This document shows positions 1 through 6,414 of a stretch of DNA of 8,230 nt, one piece after another; the stretch's first letter is position 1, and every line of letters begins with the position of its first letter. The notes beneath the pieces are model-generated. The model was given only the letters and a program-made list of their open reading frames with translations. It did no database searches and was not told the origin of the DNA. This DNA is from an uncultured Rhodobacterales bacterium (GTDB taxonomy: Bacteria; Pseudomonadota; Alphaproteobacteria; Rhodobacterales; Rhodobacteraceae). The position numbers were made by a program, and so were the translations under genes. The stretch lies in NCBI GenBank assembly GCA_937901055.1, contig CALCGO010000597.1, positions 1-8,230 on the forward strand, written 5' to 3'.

Positions 1-67
1 GGCTCTGAAAACCCACAAGGCGTTCAAAATCACTCGCATTCCGGACGAGGAGTACGCGTTGTTCTAA
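1..67 (+). CDS. 3' end of an unidentified protein-coding gene (partial)
   Basis: An open frame enters from the left edge (first full codon at base 2) and closes with TAA at 65-67. It encodes 21 residues, ending in RIPDEEYALF. The codon choice and mixed charged/hydrophobic composition look like real coding sequence, and it lies on the same strand as the acyl-CoA dehydrogenase 112 bp downstream, so it could belong to the same transcription unit. The fragment is too short to assign a family and carries no recognisable motif. The full gene lies outside the window. Confidence 0.55.
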   Translation, partial: ALKTHKAFKITRIPDEEYALF

Positions 68-168
68 AACCGCTTCGCCGCGTCGAATACAGATTCCGCA
101 GCGTAACTGTTCAGCTACCACTTGCGGTTCGCCTAATAATTTGTCCAAACTGTTCGCAAACGCAACGC

Positions 169-173
169 AGGAG
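169..173 (+). promoter_or_regulatory. Ribosome binding site that sets the acyl-CoA dehydrogenase start
   Basis: AGGAG at 169-173 lies 6 nt before the ATG at 180. This near-consensus Shine-Dalgarno favours ATG 180 over the in-frame TTG at 141, which has no comparable site in front of it. Confidence 0.75.
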
Positions 174-179
174 ACGGTT

Positions 180-1412
180 ATGGATTTGGGTATCAGCGAC
201 AAGGTTCGCCCTTTGATCAAACAGGTTAGAGATATGGTAGCGAACCAGATCGCGCCACTGGACGAAGAGTTTCACAACGAAGTCGGGAAAACCGGTAACC
301 GGTTTGAATACACCGCGCGCATGACCGAGATCCTTGAAGGCCTGAAGGATGATGCGAAAGCCAAAGGTCTTTGGAACTTCTGGTTAACAGACAGTAAACG
401 CGGTTTTGGTCTGACGACGGTCGAATACGCGTATCTGGCAGAAGAAATGGGCAAAACCCGTTTGGGCGCCGAAGTTTTCAATTGCTCTGCCCCTGATACG
501 GGCAACATGGAAGTGTTTGAGCGCTACGGAACAAGCGAGCACAAAGAACGCTGGTTGAAACCTTTGTTGGAAGGGGAAATTCGGTCCGCGTATTTGATGA
601 CGGAACCGGATGTGGCATCATCTGACGCGACGAACATGTCGATGACGTGTGTTCGTGACGGTGACGAATATGTGCTCAACGGCGAAAAATGGTGGTCCTC
701 GGGTGCGGGCGACCCACGATGCGCGATTTACATCGTAATGGTGAAGACTGGAACGGACGAGGATGCAAAACACCAACGGCATTCCATGGTACTGGTTCCT
801 GCCGCGGCAAAGGGTGTTGAAATTGTCCGCGCAATGGAGGTCTATGGCCACGATGATGCGCCACACGGGCACATGCACATTCGGTTTACCGACGTGCGTA
901 TCCCCATATCGGACCTTCTTCTTGGCGAGGGGCGCGGATTTGAAATCTCGCAAGGTCGGCTTGGACCTGGCCGTATCCACCACTGCATGCGAGCCATCGG
1001 CCATGCTGAAGCTGCGCTGGAACAAATGTGTAAAAGATCGTTGGAACGCGAGGCTTTTGGCAAAAAGCTGGCGCAGTTAGGCGCGAATTATGACATCATC
1101 GCCGAATGCCGGATGGAGATAGAGCAGGTGCGTCTGTTGTGTTTGAAAGCCGCATGGATGATGGATCAAGGCGATGCGCGCGCCGCGGCGCCGTGGATTA
1201 GCCAGATAAAAGTCGCGGCCCCACGAGTTGCGCTTAAGGTCGTCGATGAAGCCGTGCAAATGCACGGGGCCGCCGGTATCAGTCAGGATACTAGCCTTGC
1301 CGCGAGTTGGACGCATGTCCGCACACTACGATTGGCCGACGGCCCTGACGCTGTTCATCGTCGTCAGATCGCAAGGGTTGAGTTGCGGAAATACACAAAC
1401 GAGAAGGTTTGA
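180..1412 (+). CDS. Acyl-CoA dehydrogenase, ACAD10/ACAD11 (LvaC-like) type
   Basis: A 410-residue soluble FAD-dependent acyl-CoA dehydrogenase; length is normal for the family. From ATG 180, the helical N-terminal domain covers about residues 1-130. The FAD-contacting beta domain follows (YLMTEPDVASSDATN at 138-152, then LNGEKWWSSGA at 166-176), and the C-terminal helical domain starts near 255. The motif RLADGPDAVH (384-393) replaces the usual YEGT motif, so the catalytic base would be an aspartate (D387), as in the ACAD10/11 subgroup. The gene ends 1 nt before a kinase gene of the APH fold. In mammalian ACAD10/11 these two domains are fused, and in Pseudomonas LvaA/LvaC they act on 4-hydroxyacyl-CoA. 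By inference this enzyme eliminates phosphate from 4-phosphoacyl-CoA to give an enoyl-CoA; simple dehydrogenation remains possible. Confidence 0.93.
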   Translation: MDLGISDKVRPLIKQVRDMVANQIAPLDEEFHNEVGKTGNRFEYTARMTEILEGLKDDAKAKGLWNFWLTDSKRGFGLTTVEYAYLAEEMGKTRLGAEVFNCSAPDTGNMEVFERYGTSEHKERWLKPLLEGEIRSAYLMTEPDVASSDATNMSMTCVRDGDEYVLNGEKWWSSGAGDPRCAIYIVMVKTGTDEDAKHQRHSMVLVPAAAKGVEIVRAMEVYGHDDAPHGHMHIRFTDVRIPISDLLLGEGRGFEISQGRLGPGRIHHCMRAIGHAEAALEQMCKRSLEREAFGKKLAQLGANYDIIAECRMEIEQVRLLCLKAAWMMDQGDARAAAPWISQIKVAAPRVALKVVDEAVQMHGAAGISQDTSLAASWTHVRTLRLADGPDAVHRRQIARVELRKYTNEKV

Positions 1413-1413
1413 G

Positions 1414-2439
1414 ATGAGCGACCAGCTCGATCTTGATGTCGTTGCCAAATACATGTTTGGTCGGATCGACGGGTTTAGCGGGCCGCTGAGTGCCGAGAAA
1501 ACACCGACCGGGCAATCCAACCCGACATTCATTCTGACGTCGTCCACCGGTAAATATGTCTTACGGCGTAAGCCCCCTGGCGTACTATTGAAATCGGCGC
1601 ATGCTGTTGATCGCGAATTTCGCGTAATGTCGGCGCTTGCAGACACAGGCGTGCCTGTTCCGAAAATGCACTTTCTGTGCGAAGATGAAGGTGTTATTGG
1701 CAGCATGTTCTACTTGATGGAGCACGTAGAGGGGCGTAATTTCGTAGATCCGCGAATTCCTGATGTGACGCCGGAAGACCGTCGCGGCATGTATGATGCG
1801 ATGAATGCCGGCCTCGCCGCGCTGCATTCCGTTGATGTCGACGCGGTTGGATTGTCAGATTACGGGAAGCCCGGAAATTATTTCTCTCGTCAGATCTCAC
1901 GCTGGTCGGGCCAGTATCGTGCCAGCGAGACTGACGTGATACCCGAGATGGACCAACTGATCGCGTGGTTGGACGAGAGCATTCCCAAAGGCGATAACAA
2001 GGCGTCTTTGGTACACGGCGATTGGCGAATTGACAACTTGCTCTTTGCACCGGCGAAACCGGACCTAGTCGCAATACTTGATTGGGAGTTATCAACCCTT
2101 GGCCATCCTTTGGCTGATCTTGGCGCGCAATTGATGCAATGGGCGATGCCTATCGGCCCTGAAGGCCGCGGCTTGGATGGTGTAGATCGCCGCGCGCTCG
2201 GCATTCCCGAAGATCACGAGTACGTGGAGCTCTATGCCAATCGCACTGGCCTGACGGATGTCCCCGATATGAGTTTTTATGTTGCCTTCAGCTTCTTCCG
2301 TATGGCCGCGATTTTGCAAGGCGTGAAGAAGCGTGCATTAGACGGCAACGCCTCCAACCCTGAACAAGGCCTCCGACTTGGAGCGTTTGTGCCTATATTC
2401 GCGCGAAAAGGGTTGCAGACCGCTAGCGCGGGATCGTGA
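1414..2439 (+). CDS. APH-fold phosphotransferase, probable 4-hydroxyacyl-CoA kinase partner of the ACAD (LvaA-like)
   Basis: A 341-residue kinase of the aminoglycoside/choline phosphotransferase fold. From ATG 1414 (AAGG at 1404-1407, 6 nt ahead) it shows a nucleotide-loop-like GQSNPTF (33-39), the strand YVLRRKPPG (48-56) typical of the ACAD10-type subgroup, and the catalytic loop HGDWRIDN (201-208, catalytic D203, metal-binding N208). The metal-binding ILDWE (221-225, D223) follows. All key kinase residues are present. Relatives that carry the RRKPPG motif work with acyl-CoA dehydrogenases in fatty or hydroxy acid breakdown rather than in antibiotic resistance. The 1-nt gap to the upstream dehydrogenase implies co-translation, so phosphorylation of a 4-hydroxyacyl-CoA is the best inferred role. 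A longer in-frame reading back to ATG 1228 would overlap the dehydrogenase and is not supported. The 3' end overlaps the convergent histidine kinase gene by 17 bp. Confidence 0.92.
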   Translation: MSDQLDLDVVAKYMFGRIDGFSGPLSAEKTPTGQSNPTFILTSSTGKYVLRRKPPGVLLKSAHAVDREFRVMSALADTGVPVPKMHFLCEDEGVIGSMFYLMEHVEGRNFVDPRIPDVTPEDRRGMYDAMNAGLAALHSVDVDAVGLSDYGKPGNYFSRQISRWSGQYRASETDVIPEMDQLIAWLDESIPKGDNKASLVHGDWRIDNLLFAPAKPDLVAILDWELSTLGHPLADLGAQLMQWAMPIGPEGRGLDGVDRRALGIPEDHEYVELYANRTGLTDVPDMSFYVAFSFFRMAAILQGVKKRALDGNASNPEQGLRLGAFVPIFARKGLQTASAGS

Positions 2440-3757
2440 AAATCACCTTCAACCCACCCAGTTTTTCGCTTTCGGATAATTGAACAGTGCCGCCATGGCT
2501 TCGGGCCACGTCAGCGACGATCGCTAGCCCCAAGCCTACCCCACCGCTGGTGTCCTGATTGCGCGCCTGATCGAGACGAACAAACGGTTTCAATACGCTT
2601 TCCCGTTCTGCTTTAGGTATGCCCGGCCCACTATCATCGACAATCACCTGCAAGTGTTTTTCAAGGAGCGTTGCGTTTACCGATACTTGTTCTCCGTATC
2701 GTAGCGCATTTGAAACCAGGTTTGTGATCGCCCGTGAAACGGCGCCTGACCGCAAAGTCACATTGCATGATTGCGGCGTTTGGTTGTTGAATTCAAAATG
2801 AATATCGCGGCCCGAACGCTGGCAATCTGCCACCACCTTATTGAGCAAGTTCAGCGGGTTAACCGTTACTGTGTCTTCCAGTGAATCGCCCCGTGCAAAC
2901 GATAGAAACACGTCCAGCATCTGCTCCATGTCTTCTACGTCTTGCTGCATATGACGCGTTTCCTCGCCTTCGTCCCTCATCTCCAGTGATAGCCTCAAGC
3001 GGGTGAGCGGTGTTCGCAAATCGTGACTTACGGACGATAGCATTTGGGTCCGTTGTTCGATTTGGCGCTCCAAACGCCCCCTCATTGCAACGAACGAATG
3101 CCCTGCCCGTCGCACCTCCGTTGCACCAGCGGGTTGAAACGGTTCGACGCGGCCTTTACCGAATGCTTCGGAAGCTTCGGCCAATCGCCGGATCGGACGC
3201 ACTTGGTTTCGCAAAAACAGCACGGAAATCACCGTCATGATGATCGCTGTCAACAACATCCACATCAGCAGTTGGTGCGGATTTCGTGCGCTCACACGAC
3301 TACGTGGAACTGTTGCATTAAGCGCTCCGCGGTCAGTTTGCATCTTCACTTCAACTGTCCAGTTTGACTTGGTCAAGTCTATGGAAATCGGGCGCTCTAT
3401 GCCGTTTCGCAAGCTCGTAACCAGCGCTCGGCCCGATACATCATAGAAATAGAACCGGACTTCAGGCGATATAGCTTCGCCCAATTCCAGTTCCAACCTG
3501 ATGTTGAACGGGCGTTCGAGCGAAGACAGGGCGGCCCTCGCCTCCTCGATGCTGTTCATTTCCTCGACGAGCTCGGCAGCGTATTCCAGCTCTAGTGCTA
3601 CGGAGGATGCCATCTGAGTGGTAACTTGTGCGAAATGTCGCTGAATAAATACGAAGCCGACCACCAGTTGCAGGACAACGACGGGGAGTAATATCATCAG
3701 CAACGAGCGCCCGAACAGGCTTCGCGGCATATAAGACTTGAGCCACTGGAAGTTCAT
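2423..3757 (-). CDS. EnvZ-like membrane sensor histidine kinase
   Basis: A 444-residue inner-membrane histidine kinase. Transmembrane helix 1 spans about 19-38, a periplasmic sensor region about 40-160 and helix 2 about 161-182, followed by a HAMP linker (RNQVRPIRRLAEA, 183-195). The HisKA box SSVSHDLRTPLTRLRL has phospho-acceptor H245. The ATPase domain has its N box at NLVSNALRY (346-354), G1 box DDSGPGI (374-380) and G2 box GVGLGLAI (406-413). All catalytic motifs are intact. The SVSHDLRTPLTRLR box is characteristic of EnvZ relatives, whose partner is an OmpR-type regulator; no regulator gene adjoins it here. The start is fixed by an in-frame TAG 3 codons or fewer upstream and by the N-terminus MNFQWLKSYMPRSLFGR, which resembles Rhodobacterales EnvZ-like proteins; the AGGA just ahead is very close to the ATG, so initiation may be weak. 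The signal sensed is unknown. Confidence 0.93.
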   Translation of the reverse strand: MNFQWLKSYMPRSLFGRSLLMILLPVVVLQLVVGFVFIQRHFAQVTTQMASSVALELEYAAELVEEMNSIEEARAALSSLERPFNIRLELELGEAISPEVRFYFYDVSGRALVTSLRNGIERPISIDLTKSNWTVEVKMQTDRGALNATVPRSRVSARNPHQLLMWMLLTAIIMTVISVLFLRNQVRPIRRLAEASEAFGKGRVEPFQPAGATEVRRAGHSFVAMRGRLERQIEQRTQMLSSVSHDLRTPLTRLRLSLEMRDEGEETRHMQQDVEDMEQMLDVFLSFARGDSLEDTVTVNPLNLLNKVVADCQRSGRDIHFEFNNQTPQSCNVTLRSGAVSRAITNLVSNALRYGEQVSVNATLLEKHLQVIVDDSGPGIPKAERESVLKPFVRLDQARNQDTSGGVGLGLAIVADVARSHGGTVQLSESEKLGGLKVIFTIPR

Positions 3758-3794
3758 ATCCTAAACAGGGTTACGCGCATGTTTGATGACTGGC

Positions 3795-3801
3795 AAGGGA
3801 G
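3795..3801 (+). promoter_or_regulatory. Ribosome binding site supporting a TTG start for the MBL-fold gene
   Basis: AAGGGAG at 3795-3801 stands 6 nt before TTG 3808. No ATG lies at a better place in this frame, and conserved family sequence begins within about 20 codons, so the TTG start is credible. Confidence 0.65.
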
Positions 3802-3807
3802 AAGCCG

Positions 3808-4728
3808 TTGAAATCACCATTCCAAACTGATCACACCCCGCAGGTAGGTGTTCCTCTAGGGCTGGAGGAAGGGTTGCGCGTGATCGCCTGCGGCAATGCT
3901 AGCCCAATGACATTTACGGGCACACAGACATATCTGCTGGGCGAAGCCGAAGTCGCCGTGATTGACCCGGGACCGGACGACCCCGCGCACCTGATGGCCA
4001 TCGAGAAAGCGCTGGAAGGGCAAACCCTGAGCCATATTATCGTAACGCATTCGCATGTTGACCATTCCCCTCTGGCCGCGGTTTTGTCTGCAAAAACAGG
4101 CGCACCGGTTTACGGGTTTGGTCCTGCCAATGCCGCACGGTCCAATTTGATGAGCCAGCTCGCCATCGACGGAAACCTTGGTGGCGCCGAAGGCATTGAC
4201 CCAAACTTCACACCTGACATTTTGGTCGCAGACGCTGATGAAATCAAAGGCGCAGAGTGGAGCTTAAGCGCGGTGCACACGCCCGGGCACCTTTCAAACC
4301 ACTTGTGTTTCGCTTGGGAGGGCAACGATACTCTGTTTTCCGGGGATCATGTGATGGGCTGGGCCTCGACGTTGGTGTCGCCCCCTGACGGAGATTTGAC
4401 AGCCTTCATGGCGAGCCTGAAGACGCTACAAAGTCGGCCTGAGCACACTTATTACGCGGGTCACGGTGCACCATTGCTCGAAGCGCACAACATGTTGGAT
4501 TATCTGTTAGCACATAGATTGGGGCGAGAAGACCAAATCATGGCAAGGTTGCAAAGCGCTCCCCACACGGTGGCTGAGCTGACGGCTGATATGTACGCAG
4601 ATATCAATCCGCTACTGCACGGAGCCGCCTCACGTAACGTGTTGGCACATTTGATCGATCTATTTGAGCGCGAACTTGTTGTTCCTGAGGGGAAATTCAA
4701 TGCTGGGGCGCGATTTAGGCGGGTCTAG
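3808..4728 (+). CDS. LACTB2-like metallo-beta-lactamase-fold hydrolase
   Basis: A 306-residue, probably cytoplasmic zinc hydrolase starting at TTG. Metal-site motifs are in order: THSHVDHS (80-87; H81, H83, D85, H86), HTPGH (157-161; H161), SGDH (178-181; D180) and the final AGHG (217-220; H219), giving a complete dinuclear site. The stretch TFTGTQTYLLG (35-45) and the C-terminal segment from about 230, which looks like the winged-helix tail of LACTB2 relatives, place it near LACTB2 rather than with glyoxalase II or true beta-lactamases. Mammalian LACTB2 is a mitochondrial endoribonuclease; the bacterial substrate is not known, so hydrolysis of RNA, a thioester or another ester cannot be separated here. 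It stands alone on its strand, 50 bp from the divergent sensor kinase, and its TAG shares the palindrome CTAG with the stop of the convergent lyase-like gene. Confidence 0.9.
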   Translation: MKSPFQTDHTPQVGVPLGLEEGLRVIACGNASPMTFTGTQTYLLGEAEVAVIDPGPDDPAHLMAIEKALEGQTLSHIIVTHSHVDHSPLAAVLSAKTGAPVYGFGPANAARSNLMSQLAIDGNLGGAEGIDPNFTPDILVADADEIKGAEWSLSAVHTPGHLSNHLCFAWEGNDTLFSGDHVMGWASTLVSPPDGDLTAFMASLKTLQSRPEHTYYAGHGAPLLEAHNMLDYLLAHRLGREDQIMARLQSAPHTVAELTADMYADINPLLHGAASRNVLAHLIDLFERELVVPEGKFNAGARFRRV

Positions 4729-5573
4729 GCCTTATCAACCATCGTCTGCGCATGCTTCAAGGCGACACTTCCCGCGATACACAATTGTGCCAATGCCAGC
4801 TTTTCGAGCGCAAAAATGACGCTGTTTTGTGCGTGTTTTTGCTGCAGTTGATCAAGTTGGCTGTCTGTAAACAGGGCCATTGTATCCAAGACTTCGGAAT
4901 GCATGGTTCGGGGAAAGCCCCGCCCGTCTTTGGCCAGCGCATCCGTGATTTTCGAAATAACGGTCGCCAGTTCAATGACCACATCATGCGCAGAAATTGG
5001 CGGGGTTGTTGGTACCGAAAGCTTCAACGCATCGGCCAAGCTTGACTCTACTTTGGGTGCGTCGCCATGAGTACCATCTCCGATAAATCTGACAACCAAC
5101 AACCTGAGTTTAACACTTTCAATTTGTTGACTAAATTTCTCTAGGCTTGTGAACTCATCCCTAGCGCTCAACGTGTCCAACCGTGTGCCAATCACTCGTA
5201 AATACTGACGTAGCCGAAGCACCAGCGCTGTGTCTTGAATGTCTTGAGAAAGCGCACCCCAATGGATGTATTTCGCATGGTCAGGGGCTTCCATTGCTTT
5301 GCCATAGGCTGCAACCATCGCCAAAACCGGGCTGCCTGTTTCTGCCATTCCGGCCGCTAGCCCTGCAGGGTCAACCTGCACCTCCATCGAGGCGCGGTGA
5401 ATATAAAGGGCGGAATCCAATGGAATAAGGCCCAATTCACCCTGAACTTTTGCCAGAGCACCCTCTACCAGCAACATCGCACGCACCTCGGCGCTGTCCG
5501 TGAACAAGGCACGAACCTCGGGGTCGCCGTAAAGCGTGCTGTAAATCGGACTGTCGAAGGGGGAAAACGTCAT
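4725..5573 (-). CDS. Truncated, divergent PcaB-like (3-carboxymuconate cycloisomerase / fumarase-superfamily lyase) protein
   Basis: A 282-residue protein, last gene of the pca-like operon, with AAGGA at 5580-5584 set 6 nt before ATG 5573. The N-terminal 130 residues match the PcaB/adenylosuccinate-lyase family well: RAMLLVEGALAKVQGELGLIP (31-51), then VQVDPAGLAAG and HWGALSQDIQDT (104-115). The last is conserved region 1, although the usual GATSQD reads GALSQD. The region with the family's GRT(H/R)GQxATP motif is missing: about 25 residues (LSARDEF to KLRLLVV) stand where about 70 are expected. The GSSxMPxKxNP signature appears only as a degraded QLQQKHAQNSV (242-252), and the protein stops just after it, without the C-terminal helical domain. 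Full-length relatives have roughly 350-450 residues. It is probably not a working cycloisomerase. It may be a decaying pcaB remnant or a non-catalytic partner; the frame is open and translation signals are good. Confidence 0.8.
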   Translation of the reverse strand: MTFSPFDSPIYSTLYGDPEVRALFTDSAEVRAMLLVEGALAKVQGELGLIPLDSALYIHRASMEVQVDPAGLAAGMAETGSPVLAMVAAYGKAMEAPDHAKYIHWGALSQDIQDTALVLRLRQYLRVIGTRLDTLSARDEFTSLEKFSQQIESVKLRLLVVRFIGDGTHGDAPKVESSLADALKLSVPTTPPISAHDVVIELATVISKITDALAKDGRGFPRTMHSEVLDTMALFTDSQLDQLQQKHAQNSVIFALEKLALAQLCIAGSVALKHAQTMVDKA

Positions 5574-5582
5574 GGAGCGTCC

Positions 5583-6413
5583 TTATTTCAACGGTACTTC
5601 AAGGATCGCACGGGCTTGCTGCCACGTTGCAACAGGACGTTCGTACTTGTCGCACAAATCAACAGCCCGCTTCACCAGCGCCGCATTGGAGGGCGCCAAT
5701 GTGTTGCGGTCCAGCCGCATATTATCCTCAAGCCCCGTTCGCGTATGGCCCCCCGCAGCGATGGCCCATTCGTTAACGACCAATTGTCCCGGCCCGACAC
5801 CAGCCGCACACCACTGGGCATCCGGCACAAGGCGATTTACCGTATTGATGTAGAAATCGAAGGTTTCCTTATCCACCGGCATCGCATTTTTCACACCCAT
5901 CACGAATTGCACATACAACTTACCAGAGATCCGTCCATCGCGGTTCATTGCAGCGGCTTGAAAAATATGACTAAGGTCAAAGGCTTCCACCTCTGGTTTC
6001 ACGTGGTATGTGCGCATTTCGCCCGCCAACCAATCAACCAAATCCGGTGGGTTTTCATAAACGCGCGTCGGGAAATTGTTCGACCCGACCGACAGCGATG
6101 CCATGTCGGGCGACAGTGGTAGCATCGCGCCACGTTCGGAACCTGCGCCCGAACGCCCACCGGTCGACATCTGCATGATCATACCCGGGCAGTGCTTTGC
6201 GATACCATCTTGAAGGCGGGCGAATTTCTCGGGATCAGACGACGGTGATTCATCGTCGTTTCGAACATGGCAATGCGCGATGCTGGCCCCTGCTTCGAAC
6301 GCGGCATGTGTGCTTTCAATTTGTTCATTGATCGTAATCGGTACCGCCGGATTGTTCACCTTTTTGGGTACCGAACCGGTAATTGCCACGCAAATAATAC
6401 AAGGAGTTGTCAT
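5583..6413 (-). CDS. BKACE family (DUF849) beta-keto acid cleavage enzyme
   Basis: A 276-residue TIM-barrel enzyme of the 3-keto-5-aminohexanoate cleavage (Kce) family. Family enzymes condense a beta-keto acid with acetyl-CoA and split it into acetoacetate and a new acyl-CoA. Visible signatures are MTTPCIICVAITGS at the N-terminus, AHCHVR (46-51; zinc ligands H47 and H49), MSTGGRSG (82-89; S83) and GGHTRTGLEDN (221-231; R225, zinc ligand E229, D230), matching the Kce active-site set. AGGGA (6420-6424) lies 6 nt before ATG 6413, and the upstream hydrolase stop is 1 nt away. Its place between pcaD-type and pcaB-type genes suggests 3-oxoadipate as substrate, yielding acetoacetate and succinyl-CoA; 3-oxoadipate is among the substrates reported for this family. 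The lysine-fermentation substrate of classical Kce is less likely because no other lysine-pathway gene is present. Substrate is inferred, family is firm. Confidence 0.93.
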   Translation of the reverse strand: MTTPCIICVAITGSVPKKVNNPAVPITINEQIESTHAAFEAGASIAHCHVRNDDESPSSDPEKFARLQDGIAKHCPGMIMQMSTGGRSGAGSERGAMLPLSPDMASLSVGSNNFPTRVYENPPDLVDWLAGEMRTYHVKPEVEAFDLSHIFQAAAMNRDGRISGKLYVQFVMGVKNAMPVDKETFDFYINTVNRLVPDAQWCAAGVGPGQLVVNEWAIAAGGHTRTGLEDNMRLDRNTLAPSNAALVKRAVDLCDKYERPVATWQQARAILEVPLK

Positions 6414-6414
6414 G

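Noticed and set aside
141..179. Longer acyl-CoA dehydrogenase starting at TTG 141
   Set aside because: There is no good ribosome site before TTG 141, while AGGAG lies 6 nt before ATG 180 and the family N-terminus begins there.
68..179. TAATAAT at 134-140 as a -10 box for the acyl-CoA dehydrogenase
   Set aside because: No acceptable -35 element lies 16-18 bp upstream, so the promoter cannot be supported; transcription may come from the gene to the left.
1228..1413. Extension of the APH-fold kinase upstream to ATG 1228
   Set aside because: It would overlap the conserved C-terminus of the dehydrogenase by 185 bases; ATG 1414 has its own ribosome site and the usual family start.
3758..3807. TTGCCA-N17-TAACCC on the - strand as a promoter for the sensor kinase
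   Set aside because: The -10 match is poor and the 50-bp divergent gap gives no other support.
5397..6122. 241-codon open frame on the + strand opposite the BKACE and PcaB-like genes
   Set aside because: Its product has no recognisable domain and it lies antisense to clear genes with conserved motifs; it is a shadow frame.
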